A DNA stretch of 64,000 nt from an uncultured Clostridia bacterium (GTDB lineage: Bacteria > Bacillota > Clostridia > Christensenellales > CAG-138): contig CALGGM010000178.1 of assembly GCA_937915925.1 (NCBI GenBank), forward strand, positions 1-64,000, read 5' to 3'. Of the stretch, positions 16,348 through 25,060 are shown one piece after another. Position numbers and translations under genes: made by a program. Under the pieces are notes generated by a model. That model did no database searches. It was not told where the DNA came from and saw only the letters and a list, made by a program, of their open reading frames with translations. Position 1 is the first letter of the stretch; the number at the start of each line of letters is the position of its first letter.

Positions 16348-17013
16348 TTGAGTACAGTATTGGACGCCGCGAGATATGCGCGGCAGTTAAAAGAAACGAT
16401 CCTGTTCCGAAACGTTCACGAGGAATGGATCCGCGCGTGGCTGAAACGGTCCCAAGTATCCGTTTCTGAGTACGAGACGGGGGAGTACCTGTTTCGGAAA
16501 ACGGACACCTCGGAGCGGATCGGCATCCTTTTACGCGGGACCGCGGACGTCAGCCGTGTCAGCTCGGACGGATTGATGCACATGAGCACGCTGAAAAAGA
16601 ACGACCTGTTCGGCGCGGCGTCCCTGTGCAGCGAAACCGATGCTTATGTCACGGACATTCGGTGCAACGAACGCTGCCGTGCGCTGCTGATCGGCGAGGA
16701 GACGATGCTTTCGCTGCTGTCCGAGAATCAAACGGTGCTGCGCAATTATCTGTGCTACCTCAATCGCCGCATTCGTTTTTTGAACAACCGCCTGGACGCG
16801 CTTTCCAAGAATACCGTCGCCGCAAGGATCCTGACATACCTTGAGGCGGAGGCAAAGGACCGCGTTTATCACGTCGGCAATTATACAAAGCTTTCCGAAT
16901 CGCTTTGCGTCAGCCGCGCCACACTATACCGTGCGATCGACGCGCTTGAGGAGGAAGGAAAAATCCAAAGAAACGGAAAAGAAATCATACTCACGGAGGA
17001 ATATGAATCATGA
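16348..17013 (+). CDS. Crp/Fnr-family transcriptional regulator
   Basis: About 221 residues. The N-terminal half is a cupin sensor domain (ETGEYLFRKTDTSERIGIL onward); a long dimer helix and a C-terminal winged helix (KLSESLCVSRATLYRAIDAL) follow. The phosphate-binding cassette lacks the Arg-Ser/Thr pair used for cAMP. Several Cys residues (SLCSE, RCNERCRA) could support another signal such as redox or a metal centre; this is inference. The start is uncertain: TTG 16348 follows AAGGA very closely and TTG 16360 has long spacing; no ATG is in frame. Its stop overlaps the start of the ABC binding protein (ATGA), so it probably controls that transporter. Confidence 0.8.
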   Translation: MSTVLDAARYARQLKETILFRNVHEEWIRAWLKRSQVSVSEYETGEYLFRKTDTSERIGILLRGTADVSRVSSDGLMHMSTLKKNDLFGAASLCSETDAYVTDIRCNERCRALLIGEETMLSLLSENQTVLRNYLCYLNRRIRFLNNRLDALSKNTVAARILTYLEAEAKDRVYHVGNYTKLSESLCVSRATLYRAIDALEEEGKIQRNGKEIILTEEYES

Positions 17014-18095
17014 AAAAAACAATCGTTATCCTACTGTCTGTGCTGATGCTCGTATCGCTGTTCGCGTGCGGCAAGGTACAGGATCCCGTTGAAGCGCCCG
17101 AAGCGACGGTTGAACCGGCAGCAGAGCCTGCGCAAATCGAGGAACCCGCTGCGGAAACCGAAGCGCCTGCGGCTGAGCCCGAAGCGACGGAAGCGCCCGA
17201 AGAAGAGCCTGTCACCTTTGACGAGCCCGTTCACGTTGCGGCGCTTGCCGGCCCGACCGGCATGGGGCTTGCCTATGTGATGCAGGATATGCGGGACCGC
17301 TATCAGGTCGAGCTCTTCACTGCGCCCGATCAGGTCACGGCGAAGGTCATCAACGGCGAAGTCGACATTGCGGCGGTTCCGATCAACCTTGCGTCCGTGC
17401 TCTATGCAAAGACCGAAGGCAAGATCAGCGTAATCGCGATCAATACGCTCGGCGTTCTGTACTTTGTTGAGAACGGCGATACCGTGCATTCGATCTCGGA
17501 TCTCGCGGGAAAGACAATTTACGCGACCGGTCAGGGAAGCACGCCGGAATACATTCTGAATTATCTGCTTGACGCGAACGGACTGACCGATTCCGTCACG
17601 GTGGAATACATTGCCGACAACGCCGAGCTGATTGCGAAGCTCGCGGACGGAAGCGCAGAGATCGCGCTGCTGCCGGAACCGCACGTCTCCGTTGCATGCG
17701 CGCAGAATGAGAATGTTCGCGTCGCGCTGAACGTCAACGAGCTTTGGGGCGAGAAGAACGACACGCAGCTTGTGCAGGGCGTTTACATCGTCCGCAACGA
17801 TTACCTTGCGGAACACAAGGCACAGGTCGACGCGTTCCTGACGGATGCAAAGGCGTCCGCGGAGAAGGTCGTCAGCGCAGAGGACGCGCCCGCCGTGATC
17901 GTCGCGCAGGGCATCATCGGCAAGGAGCCGATCGCAAGACGCGCGATCCCGAACTGCAACATCGTTCTCGTGACCGGCGAGCCCATGAAGCTGAGCATCT
18001 CCGCGATGCTGAAGGTCCTGTTCGACGCGAACCCGAAATCCATCGGCGGCGCGATGCCGGGCGACGACTTCTATTATGAAGCCGATCCTTCGTAA
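17010..18095 (+). CDS. ABC transporter substrate-binding lipoprotein (NMT1/SsuA-like)
   Basis: A 361-residue lipoprotein. The signal peptide ends LFACG (Cys21) and is followed by an Ala/Glu/Pro-rich linker to residue 70. The ligand-binding domain resembles the NMT1/THI5/SsuA/TauA type: LAGPTGMGLAYVMQ near the N-terminal lobe, GEVDIAAVPINLASVL and GSTPEYILNYLLDANGL. This group binds nitrate, sulfonates, thiamine precursors or similar small molecules; the ligand here is unknown. GGAGG precedes the ATG, which overlaps the regulator stop. The permease start lies inside its last 20 bases. Confidence 0.88.
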   Translation: MKKTIVILLSVLMLVSLFACGKVQDPVEAPEATVEPAAEPAQIEEPAAETEAPAAEPEATEAPEEEPVTFDEPVHVAALAGPTGMGLAYVMQDMRDRYQVELFTAPDQVTAKVINGEVDIAAVPINLASVLYAKTEGKISVIAINTLGVLYFVENGDTVHSISDLAGKTIYATGQGSTPEYILNYLLDANGLTDSVTVEYIADNAELIAKLADGSAEIALLPEPHVSVACAQNENVRVALNVNELWGEKNDTQLVQGVYIVRNDYLAEHKAQVDAFLTDAKASAEKVVSAEDAPAVIVAQGIIGKEPIARRAIPNCNIVLVTGEPMKLSISAMLKVLFDANPKSIGGAMPGDDFYYEADPS

Positions 18096-18825
18096 TCTCG
18101 TAAAAATCTGCGTTCCGATCGCGGTATATATCTTGGTGTGGAAGCTGCTGTCGATGCTTGTCGACAGCAGCCTCCTGCTGCCTTCACCCAAAACGGTTTT
18201 CTCCGCCTGCGTGCAGATTTTAAGCTCGTCAGCCGGATGGAAAACCATCGGCGCGTCGCTTCTGCGTATCCTCTCCGGGTATCTTCTCGGATGCCTGTTC
18301 GGCGTTCTGCTCGCGGTTCTGACTGCAAGATTCAAGACGCTGAACTGGATGCTTTCGCCGCTGCGCTCGCTGATCAAAACGACGCCGATCACATCCTTTG
18401 CGCTGATCCTTTTGATCTCGGTGGTATCCAACGTCGTCCCCGTTCTGGTTGCAATGATCGTTGTGATCCCCATGATCTGGAAAACGACGGAGGAGGCGAT
18501 CCTCGGGCTCGATCCGCAGCTCGATGAAATGGCGAACGTCTACTTCCGTCCGTTCAAAAAAATGTATTACGTCGAGCTTCCGCAGATCCTTCCGCACTTT
18601 TTCGCCGCGGCATCGACCGCGCTCGGCTTTGCTTGGAAAGCCGTGATCACGGCGGAGATCCTTTCGCTGCCGAAGCTCGGCATTGGCAGACAGATGCAAA
18701 ACGATAAGCTGTATCTCGACATACCCGAGCTGTTTGCGTGGACGCTTCTCGTGATCCTGTTCTCGGTCTGCGTCGAAGCCCTTCTGAAGCTCGCGCTGAA
18801 ACGGGCAGGGAGGAGGACCCTATGA
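18076..18825 (+). CDS. ABC transporter permease
   Basis: A 249-residue inner-membrane permease of the BPD_transp_1 type with about six membrane helices. The EAA loop that docks the ATPase is LDEMANVYFRPFKKMYYVEL. It starts inside the binding-protein gene with no clear ribosome binding site, which implies translational coupling. It forms an importer with the flanking binding protein and ATPase. Confidence 0.9.
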   Translation: MKPILRNLVKICVPIAVYILVWKLLSMLVDSSLLLPSPKTVFSACVQILSSSAGWKTIGASLLRILSGYLLGCLFGVLLAVLTARFKTLNWMLSPLRSLIKTTPITSFALILLISVVSNVVPVLVAMIVVIPMIWKTTEEAILGLDPQLDEMANVYFRPFKKMYYVELPQILPHFFAAASTALGFAWKAVITAEILSLPKLGIGRQMQNDKLYLDIPELFAWTLLVILFSVCVEALLKLALKRAGRRTL

Positions 18826-19373
18826 TCACCTTGGAAAAACTGACCGTCAGATTCGAAGATAAAACTGTTTTCGATAACAAAACCTTTTCGCTTCCGGACG
18901 ATGGAATCGTCCTTCTGACCGGCGAATCCGGCATCGGCAAGACTACGCTGCTTCGCGTGATCTGCGGGCTTCTGAAGCCGGATGCGGGAACGGTCAAAGG
19001 AATTGACGGACGGAAGATCTCCTTCGCCTTTCAGGAACCGCGTCTGCTCGGACACCTGACCGCGCTGGAAAACGTATCCCTTGTTTCGGATCGGAGCACG
19101 GCGCTTCGGCTGCTTACTGCGCTCAATATGGAGCAGGAACGGAACGAGCTTTGCGACCACCTGTCCGGTGGGCAGAAGCAGCGCGTGTCACTTGCCCGCG
19201 CGTTCGCGTTTTCCGACGATATTGTTCTGCTTGACGAGCCGTTCACCGGCCTCGATGAGGAAAACAGGAAGCGCGCCGCCGATCTGATCAAAACCGCAAG
19301 GCTCGCGATCGTCGTCACGCACGACCCTTCCGACGCCGAATTGCTGCATACGAATACGAAAATCCTTTTATAA
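18822..19373 (+). CDS. ABC transporter ATP-binding protein, short
   Basis: A 183-residue ATPase. Walker A GESGIGKTTLL, Q-loop FAFQEPRLLG, signature LSGGQKQRVSLARAF, Walker B IVLLDEPFTGLD and the switch His in VVTHDPSD are all present, so it should be active. It ends about 15 residues after the H-loop and lacks the C-terminal tail of SsuB/TauB relatives, which are usually 230-270 residues. AGGGAGGAGG gives a strong start; ATG overlaps the permease TGA. Confidence 0.9.
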   Translation: MITLEKLTVRFEDKTVFDNKTFSLPDDGIVLLTGESGIGKTTLLRVICGLLKPDAGTVKGIDGRKISFAFQEPRLLGHLTALENVSLVSDRSTALRLLTALNMEQERNELCDHLSGGQKQRVSLARAFAFSDDIVLLDEPFTGLDEENRKRAADLIKTARLAIVVTHDPSDAELLHTNTKILL

Positions 19374-19411
19374 AACGTTCGAAAACCAACTTTGGTCTTT
19401 ACGAACGTTTT
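19372..19411. repeat. Inverted repeat overlapping a promoter; operator or terminator
   Basis: Perfect 10-bp arms AAAACGTTCG (19372-19381) and CGAACGTTTT (19402-19411). Between them ACCAA and TTGGT form a second short dyad. The right arm overlaps the -35 box of the next promoter, as an operator would; the final TTTT also allows a role as terminator of the ABC operon. Confidence 0.55.
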
Positions 19412-19426
19412 CCTATTTGATATACT
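19398..19426 (+). promoter_or_regulatory. Promoter of the first alpha/beta hydrolase
   Basis: TTTACG (19398-19403), 17-bp spacer, TATACT (19421-19426). The -35 box lies in the right arm of the inverted repeat. Confidence 0.55.
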
Positions 19427-19433
19427 GATACAA

Positions 19434-19452
19434 AATCATGGATTACATGATT
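19434..19452. repeat. Short palindrome near the transcription start
   Basis: AATCATG (19434-19440), GATTA, CATGATT (19446-19452): a perfect 7-bp dyad just downstream of the -10 box, suitable as a second operator or a leader hairpin. Confidence 0.4.
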
Positions 19453-19492
19453 GTAGAAAACATGAAAATCTTTAAGGAAGGGATACAAGAAA

Positions 19493-20416
19493 ATGAAGCA
19501 GGAGTTTTACTTTCCCTCAAAAGACGGACTGACGCAGATTCATGCAATAGAATGGATTCCGGAAAATGACGTGCGTGGCGTTTTACAGATAGCGCATGGC
19601 ATGGTTGAGTTCATCGACCGCTATGATCGGTTTGCATCGTTTATGGCTTCACAGGGATTCTATGTCGTAGGAAACGATCACCTTGGTCACGGAAAATCCG
19701 TTACAGATGAAACACAGTTGGGCTATTTTGCGAAACATGACGGAAACTTCTGCGTTCTCGGAGATATGCAGCAGCTTCGGGAAGATACGCAGAAAAAATA
19801 TCCGGATATCCCGTATTTCATTCTCGGGCACAGCATGGGATCTTTCCTAACGCGACAGTTTATTGAGAAGTTCGGAGAAGGACTCAAAGGCGCGATCATC
19901 ATGGGGACAGGGTATCAGCCGATGTCAACGCTGGATCTCGGAATCGCTCTTACTGCAGTGTTCCAGCAGGCAAGAGGCGGACACTACCGCAGCAGCACGA
20001 TCAATAATACCGCGCTGGGTTCTTACAACGCTAAGTTTGAGCCGGGCCGTACAAAAAACGACTGGCTGACCAGAGACGAGGCGATTGTCGACGCCTATGA
20101 AGCCAATCCGCTCAATCAGTTCATGTTTACCGTTAATGGATACTATAATTTGTTTCGCGGAATTCGCTATGCCCAGCGTCAAGTAAACCTCGACAAGATT
20201 CCCAAGGATTTGCCGATCCTTGTTGTGTCCGGCGCCAACGACCCGGTCGGAGAATTCGGTAAAGGACCGAAAATTGTGGCGGAAAAGTATCGTGAGACCG
20301 GCATCAAAGATATAACGCTTAAGCTATTCCCGGACGATCGCCATGAAATTCTGAATGAGCTCGATAAAGAGACGGTGGATCGGTATCTGCTTGATTGGAT
20401 CGAAGCACGTATGTAA
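19493..20416 (+). CDS. Alpha/beta hydrolase, S33/monoglyceride-lipase type
   Basis: A 307-residue serine hydrolase with the full triad: Ser in ILGHSMGSFL (near residue 109), Asp in VSGANDPVGEFG and His in FPDDRHEILNE. It has no signal peptide, so it is cytoplasmic. The family includes lysophospholipases and monoacylglycerol lipases. AAGGAAGGG lies upstream of ATG. It is about equal in length to the gene at 20551 and shares its motif order, so the two are tandem paralogues with separate promoters. Codon usage is more A/T-rich than in neighbours, as far as can be judged by eye. Confidence 0.85.
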   Translation: MKQEFYFPSKDGLTQIHAIEWIPENDVRGVLQIAHGMVEFIDRYDRFASFMASQGFYVVGNDHLGHGKSVTDETQLGYFAKHDGNFCVLGDMQQLREDTQKKYPDIPYFILGHSMGSFLTRQFIEKFGEGLKGAIIMGTGYQPMSTLDLGIALTAVFQQARGGHYRSSTINNTALGSYNAKFEPGRTKNDWLTRDEAIVDAYEANPLNQFMFTVNGYYNLFRGIRYAQRQVNLDKIPKDLPILVVSGANDPVGEFGKGPKIVAEKYRETGIKDITLKLFPDDRHEILNELDKETVDRYLLDWIEARM

Positions 20417-20491
20417 ACTGCATTTGTCCGGGCGGAGAACAGAAGTTTTCAACCGATACGCGCAGATAATGACAGGCAACAAACCTTTTTC

Positions 20492-20520
20492 TTGCACTTT
20501 TCTCGCATATGTGTTATAAT
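20492..20520 (+). promoter_or_regulatory. Promoter of the second alpha/beta hydrolase
   Basis: TTGCAC (20492-20497), 17-bp spacer, TATAAT (20515-20520), 30 bases before ATG. Confidence 0.7.
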
Positions 20521-20550
20521 AATTTATCAGTATTATGCGAGGAAAGGCAA

Positions 20551-21489
20551 ATGAGTGTTGTAGTACGGGATAAAAGGTTCCCATCTTCAACCGGTATCTG
20601 TGATGTTAGATACCGAGTTTGGGCGCCGGATAATGCACGCGCGTGCGTGCAGATCATCCACGGTATGTCCGATCATATCGAACGCTATCATGACTTTGCT
20701 CTGTTCCTTGCGAATAACGGTTTCCTCGTTTTTGGAATGGATCTTCCGGGGCATGGTAAGTCCGTCGGCAAGGATCAGCCGAAGGGCTATTTCGGAGAGA
20801 AAGACGGTTGGGATCATCTGATTCAGGATAATGAAACAATGCATGATGCCGTGATGAAGGATCATCCTTCCGTAGCCTGCATCCTGTTCGGACATTCGAC
20901 GGGCAGTCTCATTGCAAGATCCTATGCGGGACGAATGGGCGTCGATTTTGACGCATTCATTTTCTCGGGAGTATCCGGTGCAAATCCGATGGTTCCGTTC
21001 GCAAAATTGCTTGCCAAAACCGCTGTCAAAAAGGGCAAGGGGAAGATTCCGAATGAAAAGCTTACCAAGCTCATCTTAGGATCTTACAACAAAAAATACA
21101 AAGACGCAAGGACAAGCTTCGATTGGCTTTCCCGTGACACGGCTTCCGTGGATCGCTATGTGGAAGATCCGCTGTGCGGCTTTTCGCTCACCTCCTATGC
21201 GTTCCTTGATTTGTTCACGGGCTTAACTGAGGTCTCCAACCTAAACTGGGCAAAACGCGTGCCGAACCGTCCTGTTTTTCTGCTCTCCGGCTCGAACGAT
21301 CCCGCAGGCAATATGGGCAAGGGCGTCAAGCAGATCAATCAATGGCTTGTTAAGAGCGGGCATCAGGTTGAGATGAAACTTTATCCGGAAGGACGGCACG
21401 AAATGCTGAACGAAACCAATCGAAAAGAAGTCTACAATGATATTCAATTATTCTTGGAGACGGTCTGTACGGCAGGTGAAATCGAATGA
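20551..21489 (+). CDS. Alpha/beta hydrolase, S33/monoglyceride-lipase type (second copy)
   Basis: A 312-residue paralogue of the preceding gene with Ser in LFGHSTGSLIARS, Asp in LSGSNDPAGNMGKG and His in YPEGRHEMLNETN. Cytoplasmic; substrate unknown. The ATG at 20551 follows AGGAAAGG by five bases; an in-frame ATG at 20509 overlaps the -10 region and is rejected. The stop overlaps the start of the NagB-like gene, so the two are translated together. Confidence 0.85.
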   Translation: MSVVVRDKRFPSSTGICDVRYRVWAPDNARACVQIIHGMSDHIERYHDFALFLANNGFLVFGMDLPGHGKSVGKDQPKGYFGEKDGWDHLIQDNETMHDAVMKDHPSVACILFGHSTGSLIARSYAGRMGVDFDAFIFSGVSGANPMVPFAKLLAKTAVKKGKGKIPNEKLTKLILGSYNKKYKDARTSFDWLSRDTASVDRYVEDPLCGFSLTSYAFLDLFTGLTEVSNLNWAKRVPNRPVFLLSGSNDPAGNMGKGVKQINQWLVKSGHQVEMKLYPEGRHEMLNETNRKEVYNDIQLFLETVCTAGEIE

Positions 21490-22178
21490 GTATTCTGATC
21501 TACCCGGATGCAAAAACAGTCGGCGCGGCGTCGGCAACGCTGCTCGCGGCTCATATGCTTTCTGATCCCTGCTGCGTCATCGGCGTGGATTATCACGAGA
21601 CGCTGCTGCCGGTTTACGATTCGCTTTCCGCGATGACGGAGAACGGTCTTTTGAACTGGGGCGAAGCGCAGATCTTTCAACTGTTCGAGTTTCTGCCGGA
21701 TGAGAGCGGAGAACAGCGGATCGCAAATCTTCTCGGGAAATCCTTCTTTGCGAAGACGGACATTTCGGAACAGCAGTATTCCGTTCCGTTTTCGACGGAG
21801 CTAACTCCGGAAAAGACCGCGGAAACGTTCGAGCGCGCCATGCTCCAAAAGGGCGGGCTGGACGCGGCGCTTGTCGCGGTCCGGCAGGACGGATCGCTTC
21901 TGATGAACCGAAGCTATCAGAACAAAACGGAAACGCACGTGGAAACGGTCGACGGCGATTCCTTTATCACGGCGGGTCTGAGCGCGCTGATGCAGGCAAA
22001 GCATCCGATCGTCGTCGCAATCGGCGATAACGCTGCGCCCGCGGTAAGAACGATGCTGTCCGGCAGCCTTGCGGATTCACCGCTTGCGGCGCTGAGACTG
22101 CATCCGAACGTAACGTTTATTATGGATGAAGCGGCTTCGAAGCTGCTCTCATCCGATGATGGAATAGAATTGAGATAA
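21486..22178 (+). CDS. Degenerate NagB/6-phosphogluconolactonase-fold protein
   Basis: A 230-residue protein whose C-terminal part, [26 protein letters not shown] in two stretches, closely resembles glucosamine-6-phosphate deaminase. The active-site regions are not conserved. The phosphate loop LATGSTPLGLY is replaced by [14 protein letters not shown], and the GxDGHIAFNEP catalytic loop is [13 protein letters not shown], so the catalytic His is missing. It is therefore probably a non-catalytic sugar-phosphate sensor or a diverged enzyme. It overlaps the hydrolase gene by four bases and precedes yebC by 16. Confidence 0.6.
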   Translation: MSILIYPDAKTVGAASATLLAAHMLSDPCCVIGVDYHETLLPVYDSLSAMTENGLLNWGEAQIFQLFEFLPDESGEQRIANLLGKSFFAKTDISEQQYSVPFSTELTPEKTAETFERAMLQKGGLDAALVAVRQDGSLLMNRSYQNKTETHVETVDGDSFITAGLSALMQAKHPIVVAIGDNAAPAVRTMLSGSLADSPLAALRLHPNVTFIMDEAASKLLSSDDGIELR

Positions 22179-22194
22179 TGTAGGAGGAAACACC

Positions 22195-22935
22195 ATGTCC
22201 GGACATTCTAAGTGGGCAAACATCAAAAACAAAAAGGAAAAAACCGACGCACAAAAGGGTAAGATATTTACGAAGATCGGTCGTGAGATCGCGATCGCGG
22301 TCAAAGAGGGCGGCGGCGCGGATCCTGCGAACAACTCGAAGCTGCGCGACGTCATCGCAAAGGCAAAGGCTGCCAACATGCCGAACGACAATATTGCCCG
22401 TTCGATCAAGAAGGCAAGCGGCGACGGCAGTGCTGTTGATTACGAAGAGGTCGTATACGAAGGCTACGGCCCAGGCAACATCGCCGTGATCGTCAACGTT
22501 CTGACCGACAACCGCAACCGCATCGCTGCGGAGATGCGTCACATCTTCTCGAAGAGCGGCGGCAACATGGGCGCTTCCGGCTCCGTTGCGTGGATGTTCG
22601 ACAAGAAGGGCCTTATCGTCATCGAGCGCACCGCGCTGATGGACGAGGACGAGGTCATGATGCAGGCGCTTGACGCGGGGGCGGAAGACTTCGTAGCACA
22701 GGACGACGTGTTCGAGGTCTACACCTCGCCGACGGATTTCTCGACCGTTCGCGAAGGTCTTGAAGCGCAGGGCTTTACGTTCCTGTCCGCGGAGATCGGT
22801 CAGATCCCGAAGAACACGACCAACATCGACGATCCCGAAACGATCGAAAAGATCGAGCGCTTCCTTGAGCGCATGGACGACAACGACGACGTGCAGGAAG
22901 TCTTCCATAACGGCGTTTGGGAAGAAAAAGAATAA
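22195..22935 (+). CDS. yebC: YebC/PmpR-family protein
   Basis: A 246-residue member of the YebC family. It begins [20 protein letters not shown], the family hallmark, and has the [10 protein letters not shown] and [17 protein letters not shown] segments. The family was named as transcriptional regulators; recent work links it to relief of ribosome stalling at proline stretches. A strong AGGAGG precedes ATG. It lies 16 bases after the NagB-like gene. Confidence 0.95.
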   Translation: MSGHSKWANIKNKKEKTDAQKGKIFTKIGREIAIAVKEGGGADPANNSKLRDVIAKAKAANMPNDNIARSIKKASGDGSAVDYEEVVYEGYGPGNIAVIVNVLTDNRNRIAAEMRHIFSKSGGNMGASGSVAWMFDKKGLIVIERTALMDEDEVMMQALDAGAEDFVAQDDVFEVYTSPTDFSTVREGLEAQGFTFLSAEIGQIPKNTTNIDDPETIEKIERFLERMDDNDDVQEVFHNGVWEEKE

Positions 22936-22985
22936 TCATAGCTTACGGAAAGTAAGTTTTAAAGAATAGCAAAGGAGGCTCTATC

Positions 22986-23342
22986 ATGGCGATTGCTGTC
23001 GCAAACGAGATGGGGACCGTAACCATTTCGGAGGATTTGATTGCAACGATTGCTGGATATGCTGCGGTGGAAAACTACGGCATCGTCGGTATGTGCGCGC
23101 GCAGCGCAGGGGACGCGATCGTTGAGCTGTTCGGTAAGGAAAATCTGCAGAAGGGCGTTCTCGTCGAGAAGGTCAGCGACGGACAGGTCGATATTACGCT
23201 GCATGTCGCGCTTCAGTACGGCGTTTCTTTGCCTGCGGTATCACAGAACACAAAGCAAAACGTACGTTATCGGATTGAGGATATGACCGGTGTTTCGGTT
23301 CGCTGCGTGAATATCTTTGTGGAAAGTATTCGCGTTCAGTAA
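22986..23342 (+). CDS. Asp23/Gls24-family protein (YloU-like)
   Basis: A 118-residue protein of the Asp23/Gls24 family, short and without a membrane segment. It shows TISEDLIATIAGYAAVENYGIVGM and the C-terminal MTGVSVRCVNIFVESIRV. It sits just upstream of the DhaL/FakA gene, as yloU precedes yloV in Bacillus, and may act in cell-envelope stress with it. AAAGGAGG before ATG. Confidence 0.92.
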   Translation: MAIAVANEMGTVTISEDLIATIAGYAAVENYGIVGMCARSAGDAIVELFGKENLQKGVLVEKVSDGQVDITLHVALQYGVSLPAVSQNTKQNVRYRIEDMTGVSVRCVNIFVESIRVQ

Positions 23343-23366
23343 AGCGAAATTCGGAGGGTTTGAGCA

Positions 23367-25025
23367 TTGGACATTCAGAACATCAACGGCGCGCTGTTAA
23401 GGGATATGTTTCTCGGCGGCGCAGCCAATCTTGAAAAAAACAAAGCATATATCGATTCGTTAAACGTTTTCCCCGTTCCGGACGGCGATACGGGTACGAA
23501 CATGTCCATGACGATGCAGGGTGCGGTGAAGGAGCTTCGCGCGATGCCCGACACCGTCTCGGTCGGCGAAGTCATGGATGCAGTCTCCATCGGCGCTTTG
23601 AAGAACGCGCGCGGCAATTCCGGCGTTATTCTTTCCCAGCTGTTCCGCGGCTATCAGCAGGTTTGCAAGGGACAGAGCGAGATCGACGTCCCGATGCTTG
23701 CCGACGCGTTTGAAAAGGGAACGAACGCCGCCTATAAAGCGGTCCTCCGTCCGAAAGAGGGCACGATCCTTACGGTTTCCCGCATGATCTCGCAGGCGTG
23801 CGCCGCGCTCGTCAAGAAGCAGAGAGTTTCGCTTGACGAATTCATGGAAACCGTGCTGAGCGTCGGTCAGGAAGCGCTCGACGATACGCCGAACCTTCTG
23901 CCGGTGCTGAAGGAAGCGGGCGTTGTGGACAGCGGCGGATACGGCCTTCTGACCGTGTATCGCGGCTTCAAGGCGGTCCTTTCCGGCGAAGAGATCCTCG
24001 AAACCGCGGAAGAACCGGAGAAGGAGCCGGAAACAGTCGAGGAATCCGACGAGGGGGCAAATCTCGATCATTTCTCCACCGAGGATATCGAGTTCGGCTA
24101 CTGCACGGAGTTCTTTATCGTCCGTTTGGTAGAAGGATTCTCGGAGCAGGATCTCGAAACGCTGCGCGACCATCTCGTTGAGGTCGGCGACTCCGTCGTC
24201 GTCGCGGCGGGCGACGACTTCGTGAAGGTCCACGTCCATTCGAACTGCCCGGGCGACATTCTCCAGTACGCCATGCAGTACGGCGAGCTCGACCGCATGA
24301 AGATCGAAAACATGCGTGAGCAGAACCGCCAGCTGATCGAGAAGAAAAAGCGCAACGAGAAGGAATTCGGTCTGATCGCGGTCAGCGCAGGCGACGGCAT
24401 CGACGAGATCTTCCGCAACTTCTCCGTGGATCGCATCATCTCCGGAGGACAGACGATGAACCCGAGCATCGATACGATCGTCAACGCGGTCGGACAGTGC
24501 AACGCGCGGAACGTCTTTGTGCTTCCGAACAATTCCAACATCATTCTTGCGGCGCAGCAGGCGCAGAACCTTTGCGCGTGCAACGTCATCGTGCTTCCGA
24601 CCAAAACGATCCCGCAGGGCATTGCGGCGGCAATGGCGTTCAATCCGGATCTGTCGGTCGATGAGAACCGCGACAACATGCAGGACGCGGTGAACGATAT
24701 CGTTTCCGGCTCCGTGACGTACGCGGTGCGCGAGACGCATTACAACGGCAACGACATCAAGGAAGGCGACATCATCGGCATCGTCGACAACGACATCGCG
24801 GCGGTCACGCCTTCGGTGAACGAGACCGTGAAGGAGATCGTCACCAAGATGATCGAAAAACGCGACATCGACGACCCGATCGTGAACCTGTACTTCGGCG
24901 ACGCGGTCGAAGAGGACGACGCGGTCGCGCTTTCGGAAGAGCTGCAGGAGCAGTTCGAGGAAGTCGAATTCATCGTGGCACGCGGCGGTCAGCCATTGTA
25001 CTATTACTACCTTTCCGTTGAATAA
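23367..25025 (+). CDS. fakA: DhaL/DegV-like fatty acid kinase FakA (YloV)
   Basis: A 552-residue cytosolic kinase that phosphorylates fatty acids held by a DegV/FakB protein. The N-terminal DhaL (Dak2) domain has the magnesium-binding SLNVFPVPDGDTGTNMSM motif (residues 31-48) and KNARGNSGVILSQLFRG. A middle domain and a DegV-like C-terminal part follow. The start is TTG after GGAGGG. A matching DegV-family carrier is encoded at 47559. It ends at a terminator and precedes recG, as in other Firmicutes. Confidence 0.93.
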   Translation: MDIQNINGALLRDMFLGGAANLEKNKAYIDSLNVFPVPDGDTGTNMSMTMQGAVKELRAMPDTVSVGEVMDAVSIGALKNARGNSGVILSQLFRGYQQVCKGQSEIDVPMLADAFEKGTNAAYKAVLRPKEGTILTVSRMISQACAALVKKQRVSLDEFMETVLSVGQEALDDTPNLLPVLKEAGVVDSGGYGLLTVYRGFKAVLSGEEILETAEEPEKEPETVEESDEGANLDHFSTEDIEFGYCTEFFIVRLVEGFSEQDLETLRDHLVEVGDSVVVAAGDDFVKVHVHSNCPGDILQYAMQYGELDRMKIENMREQNRQLIEKKKRNEKEFGLIAVSAGDGIDEIFRNFSVDRIISGGQTMNPSIDTIVNAVGQCNARNVFVLPNNSNIILAAQQAQNLCACNVIVLPTKTIPQGIAAAMAFNPDLSVDENRDNMQDAVNDIVSGSVTYAVRETHYNGNDIKEGDIIGIVDNDIAAVTPSVNETVKEIVTKMIEKRDIDDPIVNLYFGDAVEEDDAVALSEELQEQFEEVEFIVARGGQPLYYYYLSVE

Positions 25026-25031
25026 CGGATC

Positions 25032-25056
25032 AGCCGCCGAACAGGGCGGCTTTTTT
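25032..25056 (+). terminator. Terminator after fakA
   Basis: AGCCGCC/GGCGGCT stem, 6-nt loop and TTTTTT. The recG start codon lies four bases after the T-run. Confidence 0.8.
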
Positions 25057-25060
25057 ATTG

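Noticed and set aside
22936..22985. Small hairpin CTTAC/GTAAG between yebC and the Asp23-like gene
   Set aside because: A 5-bp stem without a clear T-run is too weak to call a terminator.
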